Assembly: GCF_000444875.1 (NCBI RefSeq)
Contig: NC_021985.1
Span: 5,662,170-5,726,169 of the forward strand
Direction: 5' to 3'
Length of the DNA: 64,000 nucleotides
From: Streptomyces collinus Tu 365
Lineage (GTDB): Bacteria; Actinomycetota; Actinomycetes; Streptomycetales; Streptomycetaceae
The position numbers and the translations under genes were made by a program. Below the pieces are notes generated by a model that was not told the origin of the DNA, made no database searches, and saw only the letters and a program-made list of their open reading frames with translations. Shown piece after piece: positions 53,643 to 63,453 of this stretch; position 1 is the stretch's first letter; each line of letters starts with the position of its first letter.

Positions 53643-56012
53643 TCAGCGCCCGGGCAGCGACTGCTCCGCCCACACGGTCTTGCCGACCCGGTCGTGCCGG
53701 GTGCCCCAGCGCTCGGCGAGCTGCGCGACCAGCAGCAGGCCGCGGCCGCCCTCGTCGAAGATCCGGGCGCGCCGCATGTGCGGGGTGGTGCCGCTGGAGT
53801 CGTAGACCTCGCAGATCAGCTTGGAGTCCTGGTGGATGAGGCGGAGCTGGATGGGCGGGCGGCCGTAGCGGATGGCGTTGGTGACCAGTTCGCTGACCAT
53901 CAGCTCGGTGGTGAAGGCGGCCTCCTCCAGTCCCCAGGCGCCGAGCTGGTCGCTCGTGTACTTGCGGGCCCGGGCCACCACGGTGAACTCGCTCTCCAGC
54001 TCCCAGGCGGCGACCCGGTCGGCGTGCAGCGCCCGGGTGCGGGCGACGAGCAGGGCGATGTCGTCCTCGGGTCGGTGGCTCAGCAGCTCGGTGAGCACCC
54101 GGTCGCAGACCGAGTCCAGGTTCGGGGCCGGGCGCACGAGCGCGGCGAACATCTTGTCCAGCGCCTCGTCGATGTCGTGGTCGCGCGCTTCGAGCAGCCC
54201 GTCGGTGTACAGCGCGAGCAGACTGCCCTCGGGCAGCTCGGTCTCGAACGCCTCGAACGGCAGTCCGCCCAGCCCGAGCGGCGGCCCGGCGGGCACGTCC
54301 AGGAAGCGGACGGTGCCGTCCGGGGTGACCACGGCCGGTGGCGGGTGCCCGGCCCGGGCGAGCGTGCAGTGCCGCGAGACCGGGTCGTAGACCGCGTACA
54401 GACAGGTGGTGCCGATGCCCCCGGCGGTCTCCGCGGCCGGGTCGGCGCTGCCCTCGTCGGCCGCCAGCCGCAGCACGAGGTCGTCGAGGTGGGTGAGCAG
54501 CTCGTCGGCGGGCAGGTCGACGTCGGCCAGGGTGCGTACGGCGGTGCGCAGCCGGCCCATGGTGGCCGAGGCCCGGATGCCGTGGCCGACGACGTCGCCG
54601 ACGACCAGCGCGACCCGCGCCCCGGACAGCGGGATCACGTCGAACCAGTCGCCGCCCACCCCGGCCCGGGTGGCCGCGGGCAGGTAGCGGGTGGCGATCT
54701 CCAGGGCCGCCTGGTCGGGCAGGGTGTGCGGGAGCAGGCTGCGCTGCAGGGACATGGTGGTGGTGCGGGCCCGGGCGGCGCCGCGGCCGGTGCGCATCCC
54801 GGTGGCCGCTTTCGCGGTGAGTTCCTCGGCCAGCCGCAGGTCCTCCGGGCCGAACGGCTCGCGCCGCCGGTGGCGGCCGAACAGCGCCACCCCGAGCGTG
54901 CTGCCCTCGGCCCGCACCGGCACCACCATCAGCGAGTGGGCGTCGTAGGCGTGCAGCCAGGCGGCGGCCGGGTCCACCGCCGCCCATCCCGACACCACCG
55001 GGTCCGAGGTGGCGTACAGGACGGACTGGCCGGAGATCAGGCAGTCCGCGGGAGGCGAGCCCGGTTCGTAGGCGGTGGCCTCGCCCACCCGGGCCCCCGG
55101 GGCGGGCCCGTCGCCGTCCGGGACGGCCCGTACCGCGGCGCGGCGCAGGACGAGCGGGCTGGCCGTGGAGTCGCCGGGTTCGGCCCGGCCGCGCGGGGCG
55201 TCGAGCAGGTCCACGGCCATGAAGTCCGCGAGCCGGGGGACCGTGGCGTCGGCCAGCTCCTGCGCGGTGTGCCGCAGGTCGGGGGAGGTGCCGGCCCGGG
55301 TGCCTGCGGTGCCGGCGTCCCCGTCGTCCGGCCCGGCGGCGGGGTCCGCCGCCCGCCGCTGCGCCGCGAGGCAGACGGCGCGCACCCGGCCGGTGCCGTC
55401 CTTGAGCGGGGTGAGGACGGTGGGCGGGCCGAGTCCCGCGCCGACGCCGGTCCGCAGCTCCCGCGGCTCTCCGCTCTCCACCACCTCGCGCATCGTGCGG
55501 TCGGCGTCGTCGCTGGCCCGGCCGGGCGCGATGTGCGACAGGTGCAGTCCGCGCATCGCGGCCTCGGGCAGCGACAGCGCGCGTTCGAGGCGGCGGTTGG
55601 CGCGCATGAGGCGCAGCTCGGTGTCGAAGATGGCCAGCGGGAACGGCGACTGGATGAAGGTCCACTCCTCCAGGGGCTCACCTCGGGGCGGCTGCGGGCG
55701 GTCGCCCACGGCGGACACCAGGAGCCAGTCGGTGGTGCCCGTGTCGGAGGAGGTGCGGCGGTGGGCGAGCAGGCCCTGTTCCAGGCGGTGGCCGTCCCGG
55801 TGCCGCAGCGGCACGGTGCCGTTCCACCGGTCGCGCCCGGCCAGGGCCCGCCGGGCGGCCGCGCCCTCGGCGGCGAGCAGGGCGGCGGCGGGCCGTCCGA
55901 CCACGGCCGAGGACTCGTAGCCGAGCAGTCGCCGGGCACCCTCGCTCCAGCTGGTCAGGATGCCCTGTTCATCGATGGTGGCCGTGGCCGTGTACGTCGA
56001 CTGTCGCTCCAT
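53643..56012 (-). CDS. SpoIIE-family phosphatase with PAS, GAF and RsbW-like domains
   Basis: The 789-residue regulator has two PAS-like segments (~1-115, ~115-200), a GAF-like region (~230-390), a PP2C/SpoIIE phosphatase (ATRAGVGGDWFDVIPLSGAR, GDVVGHGIRASATMGRL, LLALYTDGLLEARDHDID) and a C-terminal HATPase (ELMVSELVTNAIRYGRPPIQ, DEGGRGLLLVAQLAERWGTR). It could both dephosphorylate an anti-anti-sigma factor and act as the anti-sigma kinase itself. The gene is monocistronic; the partner is not in the window. Confidence 0.9.
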   Translation of the reverse strand: MERQSTYTATATIDEQGILTSWSEGARRLLGYESSAVVGRPAAALLAAEGAAARRALAGRDRWNGTVPLRHRDGHRLEQGLLAHRRTSSDTGTTDWLLVSAVGDRPQPPRGEPLEEWTFIQSPFPLAIFDTELRLMRANRRLERALSLPEAAMRGLHLSHIAPGRASDDADRTMREVVESGEPRELRTGVGAGLGPPTVLTPLKDGTGRVRAVCLAAQRRAADPAAGPDDGDAGTAGTRAGTSPDLRHTAQELADATVPRLADFMAVDLLDAPRGRAEPGDSTASPLVLRRAAVRAVPDGDGPAPGARVGEATAYEPGSPPADCLISGQSVLYATSDPVVSGWAAVDPAAAWLHAYDAHSLMVVPVRAEGSTLGVALFGRHRRREPFGPEDLRLAEELTAKAATGMRTGRGAARARTTTMSLQRSLLPHTLPDQAALEIATRYLPAATRAGVGGDWFDVIPLSGARVALVVGDVVGHGIRASATMGRLRTAVRTLADVDLPADELLTHLDDLVLRLAADEGSADPAAETAGGIGTTCLYAVYDPVSRHCTLARAGHPPPAVVTPDGTVRFLDVPAGPPLGLGGLPFEAFETELPEGSLLALYTDGLLEARDHDIDEALDKMFAALVRPAPNLDSVCDRVLTELLSHRPEDDIALLVARTRALHADRVAAWELESEFTVVARARKYTSDQLGAWGLEEAAFTTELMVSELVTNAIRYGRPPIQLRLIHQDSKLICEVYDSSGTTPHMRRARIFDEGGRGLLLVAQLAERWGTRHDRVGKTVWAEQSLPGR

Positions 56013-56164
56013 CGCCGCTCATCTCGCCCTTGCTCGGCAGGCTCTCCTGACCAGCATGATCCCGGCCGGCGCGGAGCACCAACGCAGCACCGCGCGGCAC
56101 CGGCGCGGCGGCGGGCCGCACGGCACCCGGCACCGGCACCGCCGCGGGCGGCACCGGTGCGGGA

Positions 56165-56202
56165 GAGCGGCGGCCGTCCTCCGGGGAGGACGGCCGCCGC
56201 TC
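56165..56202. terminator. Perfect 17-bp-stem terminator of the lysozyme gene
   Basis: GAGCGGCGGCCGTCCTC pairs exactly with its complement around the loop CGGG, about 20 bp behind the GH25 stop codon. Confidence 0.82.
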
Positions 56203-56222
56203 GGGCACGCCGAGGGGGAGGG

Positions 56223-57047
56223 TCAGCCGTTGGCCAGGGCCTGCACCCGGTCGAGGGCGCCGTTGAACTTGTCGTGGTCGCCGACCGTCGGGCCCGACGA
56301 GGTGTACTGCCACATCGTGTAGTACCCCCAGCCCGCCGGCAGGGTGCCGGGGTCCGTGGCGTAGCGGGCGATCCACAGCGGGTTGTTCACGGCGAAGCCG
56401 CCGTAGTCGCCGGTGCACTGGGTCCACCAGTTGGTCGCCGTGTAGATGACGGCGTCGCGGCCCGTGCGCGCCTTGTAGGTGTTCAGGAAGTCCGCGATCC
56501 AGTTCACCATCCCGCTCGCCGTCTTGCCGTAGCAGGCGGCGCCGTACGGGTTCCACTCGATGTCCAGCACGCCCGGCAGCGTCCTGCCGTCCCGGGACCA
56601 GCCGCCGCCGTGGTCCACGAAGTAGTTGGCCTGGGTGGCGCCGCTCGTGGTGTCGGGGGTCGCGAAGTGGTAGGCCCCGCGGATCATGCCGACGTTGTAC
56701 GAGCCGTTGTACTGCTGGGCGAAGTAGGGGTTTGTGTAGTACGTCCCCTCGGTGGCCTTGGTGTAGGCCCAGCGGACGCCGCTGCCCCACAGGGTGCTCC
56801 AGGCGACGTTGCCCTGGTAGCCGGCGACGTCGACGCCCTCGGTCTGGGTGGCGTCACCGGTGGTGGGGGTGCCGGCGCGGCCGTCGTGGGCGAGGACTCC
56901 CATGCCCATGTACGCCGTGCCCCGGCCGGGCGCGGTGGCGGCACGGGCGCTGGTGAGGGGGACGGAGAGGGCGAGCGCCGACAGCAGGGCCGTGAGGAGG
57001 ACGGCGAGCGGGCGTGGCCGGAGGAAACCGGGTCTGGGCACGGGCAT
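56223..57047 (-). CDS. Secreted GH25 lysozyme (muramidase)
   Basis: The 274-residue precursor has a signal peptide (RPLAVLLTALLSALALSVPL ... TSARA) and a GH25 domain starting GVDVAGYQGNVAWSTLWGSG, with the acidic catalytic motif GVLDIEWNPYG (Asp/Glu) and WWTQCTGDYGGFAVNNPLWI. It cleaves the MurNAc-GlcNAc bond outside the cell, like Cellosyl of S. coelicolor. No wall-binding repeats are attached. It is complete. Confidence 0.92.
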   Translation of the reverse strand: MPVPRPGFLRPRPLAVLLTALLSALALSVPLTSARAATAPGRGTAYMGMGVLAHDGRAGTPTTGDATQTEGVDVAGYQGNVAWSTLWGSGVRWAYTKATEGTYYTNPYFAQQYNGSYNVGMIRGAYHFATPDTTSGATQANYFVDHGGGWSRDGRTLPGVLDIEWNPYGAACYGKTASGMVNWIADFLNTYKARTGRDAVIYTATNWWTQCTGDYGGFAVNNPLWIARYATDPGTLPAGWGYYTMWQYTSSGPTVGDHDKFNGALDRVQALANG

Positions 57048-57287
57048 GACGTGTCTCCGGGGGAGTGAGGTGTGGGGGCCGCGTGGGGTGACCGAAGTGA
57101 CCGTTGCTTCACTGGCGTGGTCATGTCATTACTTGCCTGCTGAAGAAGCTACGCACGTAGATGACGGCGTGGGAAGAGGGTCCGGAGGCTGCCGTTGGTC
57201 TACGCCTGCGAAATACTTACGGAGCTGCGGCAATGACGACTTTTGACAGAAACTTTCAGGACCGCGAAACCGAGCAGGGGTGCTGAC

Positions 57288-57779
57288 GTGCACGAGGACG
57301 GAAACGGCGGTGCGTCCGGCACCGTCGGCCAGGCGACGCCCAGTGGTGCAGACCAGGAGTTCCTGGCGCTGGAGCGCGAGTTGACGGTGCTGCTCCGGCG
57401 CGCCCGGGCGAGCCAGGGCGAGATGGCCCGCGAGGTCCACCCCGACCTGGAATCGTCCGCCTACGGCCTGCTCATCCGCCTCGACGAGCTGGGCGGCCAG
57501 CGCGCCACCGAACTGGCCGCCTACATCGGCGTCGGCAAGGCCACCATGTCCCGTCAGCTGCGCGCCCTGGAGGAGCTCGGCCTGATCGCCCGCGAGCCGG
57601 ACCCGGCGGACGGGCGGGCCTGGCTGGTGACCCTGACCGACGAGGGCCGGGGCCGGGTCGGCAAGGTCCGCGAGGCCCGCCGCGCCCGCTACGTCCGCCA
57701 GCTCGCCCACTGGGACCGCCACGAGGTGGCGGAACTGGCCCGGCTGATCCACCAGTTGAACAACGTCATGGAACGCTAG
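57288..57779 (+). CDS. MarR-family transcriptional regulator
   Basis: The 163-residue regulator starts MHEDGNGGASGTVGQ (GTG 57288 after AGGGG). The winged helix is seen in ATELAAYIGVGKATMSRQLR and LGLIAREPDPADGRAWLVTL, and the C-terminal helices give the dimer. A longer frame starting TTG 57243 has no better site. It is convergent with the PP2C gene, 28 bp apart. Ligand and targets unknown. Confidence 0.88.
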   Translation: MHEDGNGGASGTVGQATPSGADQEFLALERELTVLLRRARASQGEMAREVHPDLESSAYGLLIRLDELGGQRATELAAYIGVGKATMSRQLRALEELGLIAREPDPADGRAWLVTLTDEGRGRVGKVREARRARYVRQLAHWDRHEVAELARLIHQLNNVMER

Positions 57780-57807
57780 ACGGACAAGTCCCCACGCATC
57801 CGGGGCC

Positions 57808-58596
57808 TCACAGCTCCACGAACACCGCCGTCGCGTCGTCGTGCGTCTTGGCGCGGCCGAGGAACGCCCGCGCCTCGCGGTCCGCGGCCTCCAGTGCGCG
57901 CACCCGGCCGACGAGGCCGTGGGCGCCCTCCTCGGCGAGCACCCCGAACAGGGCCGTCCAGTCGCCCTCCCCGAACCGCTCCGTCCAGCGGGCCGCGCCG
58001 TCCGACAGCGCGGCCAGGGCACCCACCTCGGCGCGGGGCAGCGTGCCGGCGACCGCGCGGGCGGAGACCGAGGGGTCGGCCGCCGCCGTGAAGAACCCGC
58101 CCTCCTTGTTGCGCAGGTTCGTGTCCACCAGCGCGTCGGTGGCCAGCGCCGCACGCGGCAGCCGCGCGAGCCGGTCGTCCAGTACCGGGGTCACCGCACC
58201 GCCGGGCGAGCGCAGCAGCAGGACGGAGTCCGACAGCACCAGGTACTCCACGGCCGCGTCCGACCAGCGGGACAGCACCACGGTTGCCTGCGGCGTGCGC
58301 GGGTGAGAAAGGTCACAGGTGCCCGCGTGGGCCCGGGCGGTCCGGGCGATCGCCTCCGCGAGAACCTCCGGGAGCGTCAGATCCCGCCGCGAAACGGTCA
58401 GTTCGGTCAGCGCGCCGCCGAGCCGCCCGACGAACCAGGGGACCGTGTGCACACAGCCCGCGCACTCCCGGGGCGGCGTCACTCCGTCCAGCAAGATCAC
58501 ACAACCACCCTGACCGCAGGCGGGTAGTCCGACACCGGCGAAGTCCTCGTTGGGGCGGTTCGGGTCACCGGGTTCCGAAACGAGATCAGTTCGCAT
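57808..58596 (-). CDS. PP2C-like phosphatase domain protein
   Basis: The 262-residue protein starts MRTDLVSEPGDPNRPNEDFA. Metal-binding acidic residues of the PP2C fold are recognisable in NEDFAGVG, VILLDGVTPP, ALSDGAARWT and KTHDDATAVFVEL. Upstream in-frame codons give a longer but unconvincing N-terminus. It may oppose the Ser/Thr kinase at 52.4 kb, though the genes are not adjacent. Confidence 0.8.
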   Translation of the reverse strand: MRTDLVSEPGDPNRPNEDFAGVGLPACGQGGCVILLDGVTPPRECAGCVHTVPWFVGRLGGALTELTVSRRDLTLPEVLAEAIARTARAHAGTCDLSHPRTPQATVVLSRWSDAAVEYLVLSDSVLLLRSPGGAVTPVLDDRLARLPRAALATDALVDTNLRNKEGGFFTAAADPSVSARAVAGTLPRAEVGALAALSDGAARWTERFGEGDWTALFGVLAEEGAHGLVGRVRALEAADREARAFLGRAKTHDDATAVFVEL

Positions 58597-59002
58597 CCCG
58601 CCAGTCTGCACGAGCCCTTCACAGGCTCCGCCGAACGCCGGCGAGCGCCGCCGCATCGGCACCCCCGCCCAGGTCAGCCGCCTGGTTTGCGGGTAATGCG
58701 CGGTAATGGGAGTACTCCGGGAAGACGTGGCGGCGAATACTGCCAAAGCCTGCCGCGCGCGTCCAACCGGCCCGCCGCGCACCGGCCCCGCACAGGCCGC
58801 TGGAACTTGCCCGCCAACTTCCCTTCGATGTTCACTCCTTCGGGTGGCGGGTCAGGTGATGCGCGACCACTGCTCACCGGCGCTGGGAGGGTCGGGAACC
58901 GTACGAACCGGGTGTACGCACCACTTGGCACCAGGACCCAGACGACGGGGCGCCACCCGGGCCCATGGGTAGACGAGTTCAGGATTGCGAGCACCGGTGC
59001 AG
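58597..59002. other. Gene-free region before the conservon
   Basis: About 400 bp with no supported gene; it contains the conservon promoter. Open frames cross it but encode only Arg/Pro/Gly/Ala-rich sequence. I see no hairpin or palindrome of note. Confidence 0.5.
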
Positions 59003-61891
59003 ATGAAGCGGCCTCGGCGCACAGGCAGGCAGACGACCCCCGAGGGGGCCGCCCCGCAGAACCCGGTGGGCGCCGGCCGCCCCACCCATGTGCGCACCCG
59101 GCTGATCGTCGCCGTGGCCGTGGTGGCCGCGGCCGTCGCCGGAGCGGGAGCACCCTCGCTGCTCGCCGCCTCCCAGGACCTCAGCGACTCCCAGGACCTG
59201 GTGACGCTGGCCGGCCGCACCGAGGACGCGCTCGCGCTCGCCCACTCGCTCGCCGACGAACGCGACGAGGTCACCTCCTACGTCGCGGCCGGCCGCCCCA
59301 AGTCCAAGGCGCCCTCCGAGGACCGCAGCGCCCGCGTCGACCGCCAGGTCGAGGAGCTGCGCGCCGACACCGACACCCCGTCCGGGCTGCGCGCCGACCT
59401 CGACGGCATCGCCGCCGTCCGCCGGTCCGCGCTCACCGGCAAGACCGACGCGCTGCGCACCCACCAGGCGTACTCGGCCACCATCACCGCGCTGCACCGG
59501 CTCGCCGACGAACTCGCCGAACGGCTGCCCCCGCGGGCCGGCACCGGCGTCCACTCCCTCGCCGAACTGGACTCCGCCGTCCAGGACTCCGCGGCCGCCC
59601 GCGGCCTGCTGCTCGCCGCGCTCAGCATCCCGTCCACCCGGCAGACGGTCATCGACCCCGCCACCGGCCTGCCGACGACGACCACCAGCACGACCGACGC
59701 CGACCGCAAGCAGCGCGACGCGCTCACCGCCGCCGCCCAGATCGCCCGGCTGCGCTCCGACGCGGCCCTCGCCGACTTCCGCGAGACGGCCCCCAAGGCG
59801 TCCGTGACCTCCTACGACTCCACGGTCACCGGGCCCGAGGTCAACTCCGCAGACAAGTACCTGGCCGCCCTCACCGACCAGCCCTCCCTGACCGACGGCG
59901 AACTGTCCACCAGCACCAAGAAGCTGGACGCGGCCCTGTCCGCCCGGGTCGACCTCATGCGCGGCGCCGAGTCGGCCCTCTACGACCACCGCACCAAGGA
60001 CCTCGCCCGGCTGCGGGACGACGACGTCACCGCCCTGGAGATCCGCGTCGCCGTCCTCGGCGCCCTCATGCTGGTCGCCGTCGGCATCGCCACCGCCATG
60101 GCCCGCACCCTCACCCGGCCGCTCTCCGTGCTGCGCCGCGGCTCGGCCCGCCTGGCCGGCGCCGAGGACCCGGCGGCCCAGGAGCCGATCGCCTTCACCG
60201 GCCGCAACGACGAGTTCGCCCAGGTCGTCCGCTCGGTCAACGCCCTGCACGCGCACGCCGCCGCCCTGCACGAGCGCGTGGCCACGCTGGAGGCCGACCG
60301 CAAGCACCTGGTCGGCCAGCGGCAGAAGATGGCCGACGCCCGCGAGGAACTGCGCGCCGAACTCGCCGACTCCGCCGCCCAGCTGGAGCGACTGCGCACC
60401 AGCATCGGCGGCACCTTCGTCAACCTCGCCCTGCGCACCCTCGGCCTGGTCGAGCGGCAACTGGCCGTCATCGAGAGCCTGGAGGACCGCGAGCAGGACC
60501 CCGACCGGCTCGCCACCCTCTTCAAGCTCGACCACTTCGCCACGGTCATGCGCCGCCACAGCGAGAACCTGCTGGTCCTCGCCGGCACCGAGCACGTCCA
60601 GCAGCACCACGGCCCGGTCCCGCTGGTCGACGTGGTCCGCGCGGCGGTCAGCGAGATCGAGCGCTACGAGCGCGTCCGCATCGCCGCCCTGCCCCCGCAC
60701 GCGCATCTGGCGGGCTTCGTCGCGGACGACCTCTCCCACCTGCTCGCCGAACTGATGGAGAACGCCACCTCGTTCTCCCCGCCGGACCTGCCCGTCGAGG
60801 TCTCCGGCTGGCTGCTGGAATCGGGCGAGGTCATGCTGTCCGTCCAGGACGAGGGCATCGGCATGGCCGGCGACCGCCTGGACCGCCTCAACGCGCGCCT
60901 CGCCGACTTCGACCCCGAGTCGCCCTACGACCACGAGGGCGAGGCCGGTCTCGGCCTCGGCCTGTACGTCGTGGCCCGCCTCGCCCACCGGCACGGCATC
61001 CGCGTCCAGCTGCGCGAGCAGAAGCAGGGCGGGGTGGCGGCGGTCGTCGTCCTGCCCCACTCCCTGCTGGCCGAGGCCCCCGCGGCGGCGGTGCCGCCCC
61101 CGGTCAGCCGCCCGGACAGCACCCAGACCTTCTCCCTGCCCGGTGCCGACGCCGAGGCCAACTCCAACGTCCTGCACACCCGCCCGAAGGACACCGACCC
61201 GCTGGTGGCCCTGGCGGAGCGCGCGGCGCGCGCGACGCGGCAGACCGCCCCGGAGTCCACGGAGCCGGAGCCGCTGGCCCGGCCCGCCGAGGAGCCCGAG
61301 CCGCACGCCCGGGCCACGGACGAGCAGGAGCCGCCGGCCGAGACCGCGGGCACGCCCGCGCCGCACGCCCGCGCCGTCCGGACCCCCGAGCCGCGCACGG
61401 CGGCCCCGGAGGCGTCCCAGCCGCACGCCCGGGCCGCCGAGCCGCGCACCGGAGCCGTCGCGGCACCGGAACCGGACACGGCCCGGGCGCCGGTCCGGCC
61501 GAAGGCACCGCGGGAGACACCGGCCGAGACGACCATGGAACTTCTCCTCCCCGAGCTCGCGGACCCCGCGTCCGCCGAGGGCGGAGACACCCCGGGGGGA
61601 CCGCTCGCGGCCGGGGACGCACAGCGCACGACGGCCGTCGGCGGGGACGACGAGGCCGCGTCCGAGGCGGAGCCGGTCACCAGCAAGGGCCTGCCCAAGC
61701 GCACACCCAGGATCACCGCCCCGGCGGCACCGCCCCGCCAGCGCGCCACGGGCGTCGACGCCGAGGCCCTGCGCCGCCGGCTCGGCGGCTTCCGCCAGGG
61801 AGCGCAGGCCGGCTACCGCGAGGTGGCGGCGGAGACCGCAGAACGTACCGAAGAAGCCACGGGGGGCACAGTCGAGGAGGCAAGCAGTTGA
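59003..61891 (+). CDS. cvnA: Conservon sensor CvnA (histidine-kinase-like)
   Basis: The 962-residue membrane sensor has helix 1 (TRLIVAVAVVAAAVAGAGAP), a ~270-residue extracellular helical domain of the nitrate/bromide-sensing NIT type (LVTLAGRTEDALALAHSLAD), helix 2 (IRVAVLGALMLVAVGIATAM), a HAMP-like region, a coiled segment, an HATPase (ELMENATSFSPPDLPVEV, SVQDEGIGMAGDRLDR, EAGLGLGLYVVARLA) and a ~260-residue Pro/Glu/Ala tail with repeated PEPHARA motifs. In conservons CvnA forms a membrane complex with CvnB-D. ATG 59003 or GTG 58997 is the start. Confidence 0.9.
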   Translation: MKRPRRTGRQTTPEGAAPQNPVGAGRPTHVRTRLIVAVAVVAAAVAGAGAPSLLAASQDLSDSQDLVTLAGRTEDALALAHSLADERDEVTSYVAAGRPKSKAPSEDRSARVDRQVEELRADTDTPSGLRADLDGIAAVRRSALTGKTDALRTHQAYSATITALHRLADELAERLPPRAGTGVHSLAELDSAVQDSAAARGLLLAALSIPSTRQTVIDPATGLPTTTTSTTDADRKQRDALTAAAQIARLRSDAALADFRETAPKASVTSYDSTVTGPEVNSADKYLAALTDQPSLTDGELSTSTKKLDAALSARVDLMRGAESALYDHRTKDLARLRDDDVTALEIRVAVLGALMLVAVGIATAMARTLTRPLSVLRRGSARLAGAEDPAAQEPIAFTGRNDEFAQVVRSVNALHAHAAALHERVATLEADRKHLVGQRQKMADAREELRAELADSAAQLERLRTSIGGTFVNLALRTLGLVERQLAVIESLEDREQDPDRLATLFKLDHFATVMRRHSENLLVLAGTEHVQQHHGPVPLVDVVRAAVSEIERYERVRIAALPPHAHLAGFVADDLSHLLAELMENATSFSPPDLPVEVSGWLLESGEVMLSVQDEGIGMAGDRLDRLNARLADFDPESPYDHEGEAGLGLGLYVVARLAHRHGIRVQLREQKQGGVAAVVVLPHSLLAEAPAAAVPPPVSRPDSTQTFSLPGADAEANSNVLHTRPKDTDPLVALAERAARATRQTAPESTEPEPLARPAEEPEPHARATDEQEPPAETAGTPAPHARAVRTPEPRTAAPEASQPHARAAEPRTGAVAAPEPDTARAPVRPKAPRETPAETTMELLLPELADPASAEGGDTPGGPLAAGDAQRTTAVGGDDEAASEAEPVTSKGLPKRTPRITAPAAPPRQRATGVDAEALRRRLGGFRQGAQAGYREVAAETAERTEEATGGTVEEASS

Positions 61892-62385
61892 CCGCGCCCA
61901 GTACCTTCGGACTGAGCAGTGAGGCCCGCAACCTGCACTGGCTGCTGACCAACCTGGTCGAGGAGGTCCCCGGCATCCAGTCCGTCGCCGTGGTCTCCTC
62001 GGACGGTCTGCTGCTCCTGTCTTCCGACCCGGGACACACCGAACAGTCCCGGCGCGCCCGTCCGGCCAAGGGCCCCCGCGGCTCCTCCGCGGACCTCGCC
62101 ACCATCGTCTCCGGCATCGGCAGCCTCACCGTGGGCGCCGCCCGGCTGATGGAGTTCGGCGGGGTCAAGCACACGATGGTCGCGATGGACGAGGGCAGCC
62201 TGTTCGTGATGTCGATCAGCGACGGCTCGCTGCTCGGGGTGCACGGCTCGGCGGAGTGCGACATGAGCGTGGTGGCCTATCACATGGCGCTCTTCGTCGG
62301 CCGCGCCGGCCATGTGCTGACCCCCGAACTCCGCAGCGAGCTGCGCAAGTCCCTGGAGGCCGAGTCGACCGGGAGCACCCGATGA
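61888..62385 (+). CDS. cvnB: Conservon CvnB, Roadblock/LC7 domain protein
   Basis: The 165-residue protein starts at TTG 61888 (MTAPSTFGLSSEARNLHWLL), overlapping the CvnA stop (TTGA). The Roadblock/LC7 fold is seen in LVEEVPGIQSVAVVSSDGLL and AARLMEFGGVKHTMVAMDEG. In such systems the MglB-like dimer binds the small GTPase encoded two genes later and may be its activator. Confidence 0.92.
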   Translation: MTAPSTFGLSSEARNLHWLLTNLVEEVPGIQSVAVVSSDGLLLLSSDPGHTEQSRRARPAKGPRGSSADLATIVSGIGSLTVGAARLMEFGGVKHTMVAMDEGSLFVMSISDGSLLGVHGSAECDMSVVAYHMALFVGRAGHVLTPELRSELRKSLEAESTGSTR

Positions 62386-62801
62386 GCGGCACAGTGAGCA
62401 AACTGCCCGTGCGCGGCGGCGACCGCAAACCCGCCCGGGTGCGCCCCTATTCGCTCACCGGCGGCCGCACCCGCTTCGGCCACGTCCTCCTCGTGGAGAC
62501 GTTCGTGGGCACCACGGCCGCCCTCGAAGCCGCCGAGGAGCGCAGGGAACTGACGAACAGCCCGCTCTCCAGCCGGGTGATGCCGGAGATGCGGGCCATC
62601 GTCGAACTGTGCCGCCGGATGCGCACAGTGGCCGAGATCGCCGCGCTGCTGAAGATGCCGCTCGGCGTGGTCCGCGTCCTCATCAGTGACCTCGCGGACC
62701 AGGGAAAGATCCGTGTGTACGGCACCGGGACCGGTCACGGCACCGGCCGTCCGGACCGCGTTCTGCTGGAAAGGGTGCTGAGTGGACTCCGCCGTCTCTG
62801 A
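62382..62801 (+). CDS. cvnC: Conservon CvnC, DUF742 protein
   Basis: The 139-residue protein starts MSGTVSKLPVRGGDRKPARV. The DUF742 segment is VRPYSLTGGRTRFGHVLLVE and the winged-helix-like C-terminus is MRTVAEIAALLKMPLGVVRV. Its ATG overlaps the CvnB stop by 4 bp, and its end overlaps cvnD by 20 bp. It connects the sensor complex with the GTPase; its exact role is not settled. Confidence 0.92.
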   Translation: MSGTVSKLPVRGGDRKPARVRPYSLTGGRTRFGHVLLVETFVGTTAALEAAEERRELTNSPLSSRVMPEMRAIVELCRRMRTVAEIAALLKMPLGVVRVLISDLADQGKIRVYGTGTGHGTGRPDRVLLERVLSGLRRL

Positions 62802-63429
62802 CGCCACCGGCGTCGCCCCCCTCGTCGCCGGCTTCGCCGAGCCCGACGAGGACCTGAAAGCCTGGCAGCAGGACCGCACCCGGGCCCCCATAGCCACCAA
62901 GATAGTGGTGGCCGGGGGCTTCGGGGTCGGCAAGACCACGCTGGTCACGGCCGTTTCGGAGATCACGCCGCTGCAGACCGAGGCGCTGATGACCGAGGCC
63001 AGCGAGGGCACCGACGACCTGTCCGCCACCCCCGGCAAGCTGAGCACCACCGTGGCCATGGACTTCGGCCGCATCACGCTCGACGACGACCTCGTGCTGT
63101 ACCTGTTCGGCACCCCGGGCCAGCAGCGGTTCTGGTTCATGTGGGACGACCTGGTGCGGGGCGCGATCGGGGCCGTCGTGCTGGCCGACACCCGCCGGCT
63201 GAAGGACTGCTTCCCGGCCCTGGACTACTTCGAGAGCTGCGGACTGCCGTACGTCGTCGCGGTCAACCACTTCGACGACAGCGAGCTGTTCGAGCCGGAG
63301 GACGTGCGCGAGGCACTGACCGTCCCCGCCCACATCCCTGTCATGATCATGGATGCGCGGCGCCGGATCTCGGCCATCGAGACCCTCCTGGCCCTCGTCG
63401 GCCACGCGCTCGACGAAACCCCCGAGTAA
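62782..63429 (+). CDS. cvnD: Conservon CvnD, small Ras-like GTPase
   Basis: The 215-residue GTPase has P-loop VVAGGFGVGKTTLVT, switch G3 LFGTPGQQRFWFMW and G4 VAVNHFDDSELF, the MglA/Rab-like arrangement of CvnD. It starts within cvnC (GTG 62782). As the last gene of a tightly overlapping four-gene operon, it is probably the output switch. Confidence 0.93.
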   Translation: MDSAVSDATGVAPLVAGFAEPDEDLKAWQQDRTRAPIATKIVVAGGFGVGKTTLVTAVSEITPLQTEALMTEASEGTDDLSATPGKLSTTVAMDFGRITLDDDLVLYLFGTPGQQRFWFMWDDLVRGAIGAVVLADTRRLKDCFPALDYFESCGLPYVVAVNHFDDSELFEPEDVREALTVPAHIPVMIMDARRRISAIETLLALVGHALDETPE

Positions 63430-63453
63430 GTCCCTGTTAGGAGCCCCACCCGC

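Noticed and set aside
58687..62385. Single giant 1232-codon gene over cvnA and cvnB
   Set aside because: Only its end (from TTG 61888) is real CvnB; the earlier part is a shadow of cvnA in another frame.
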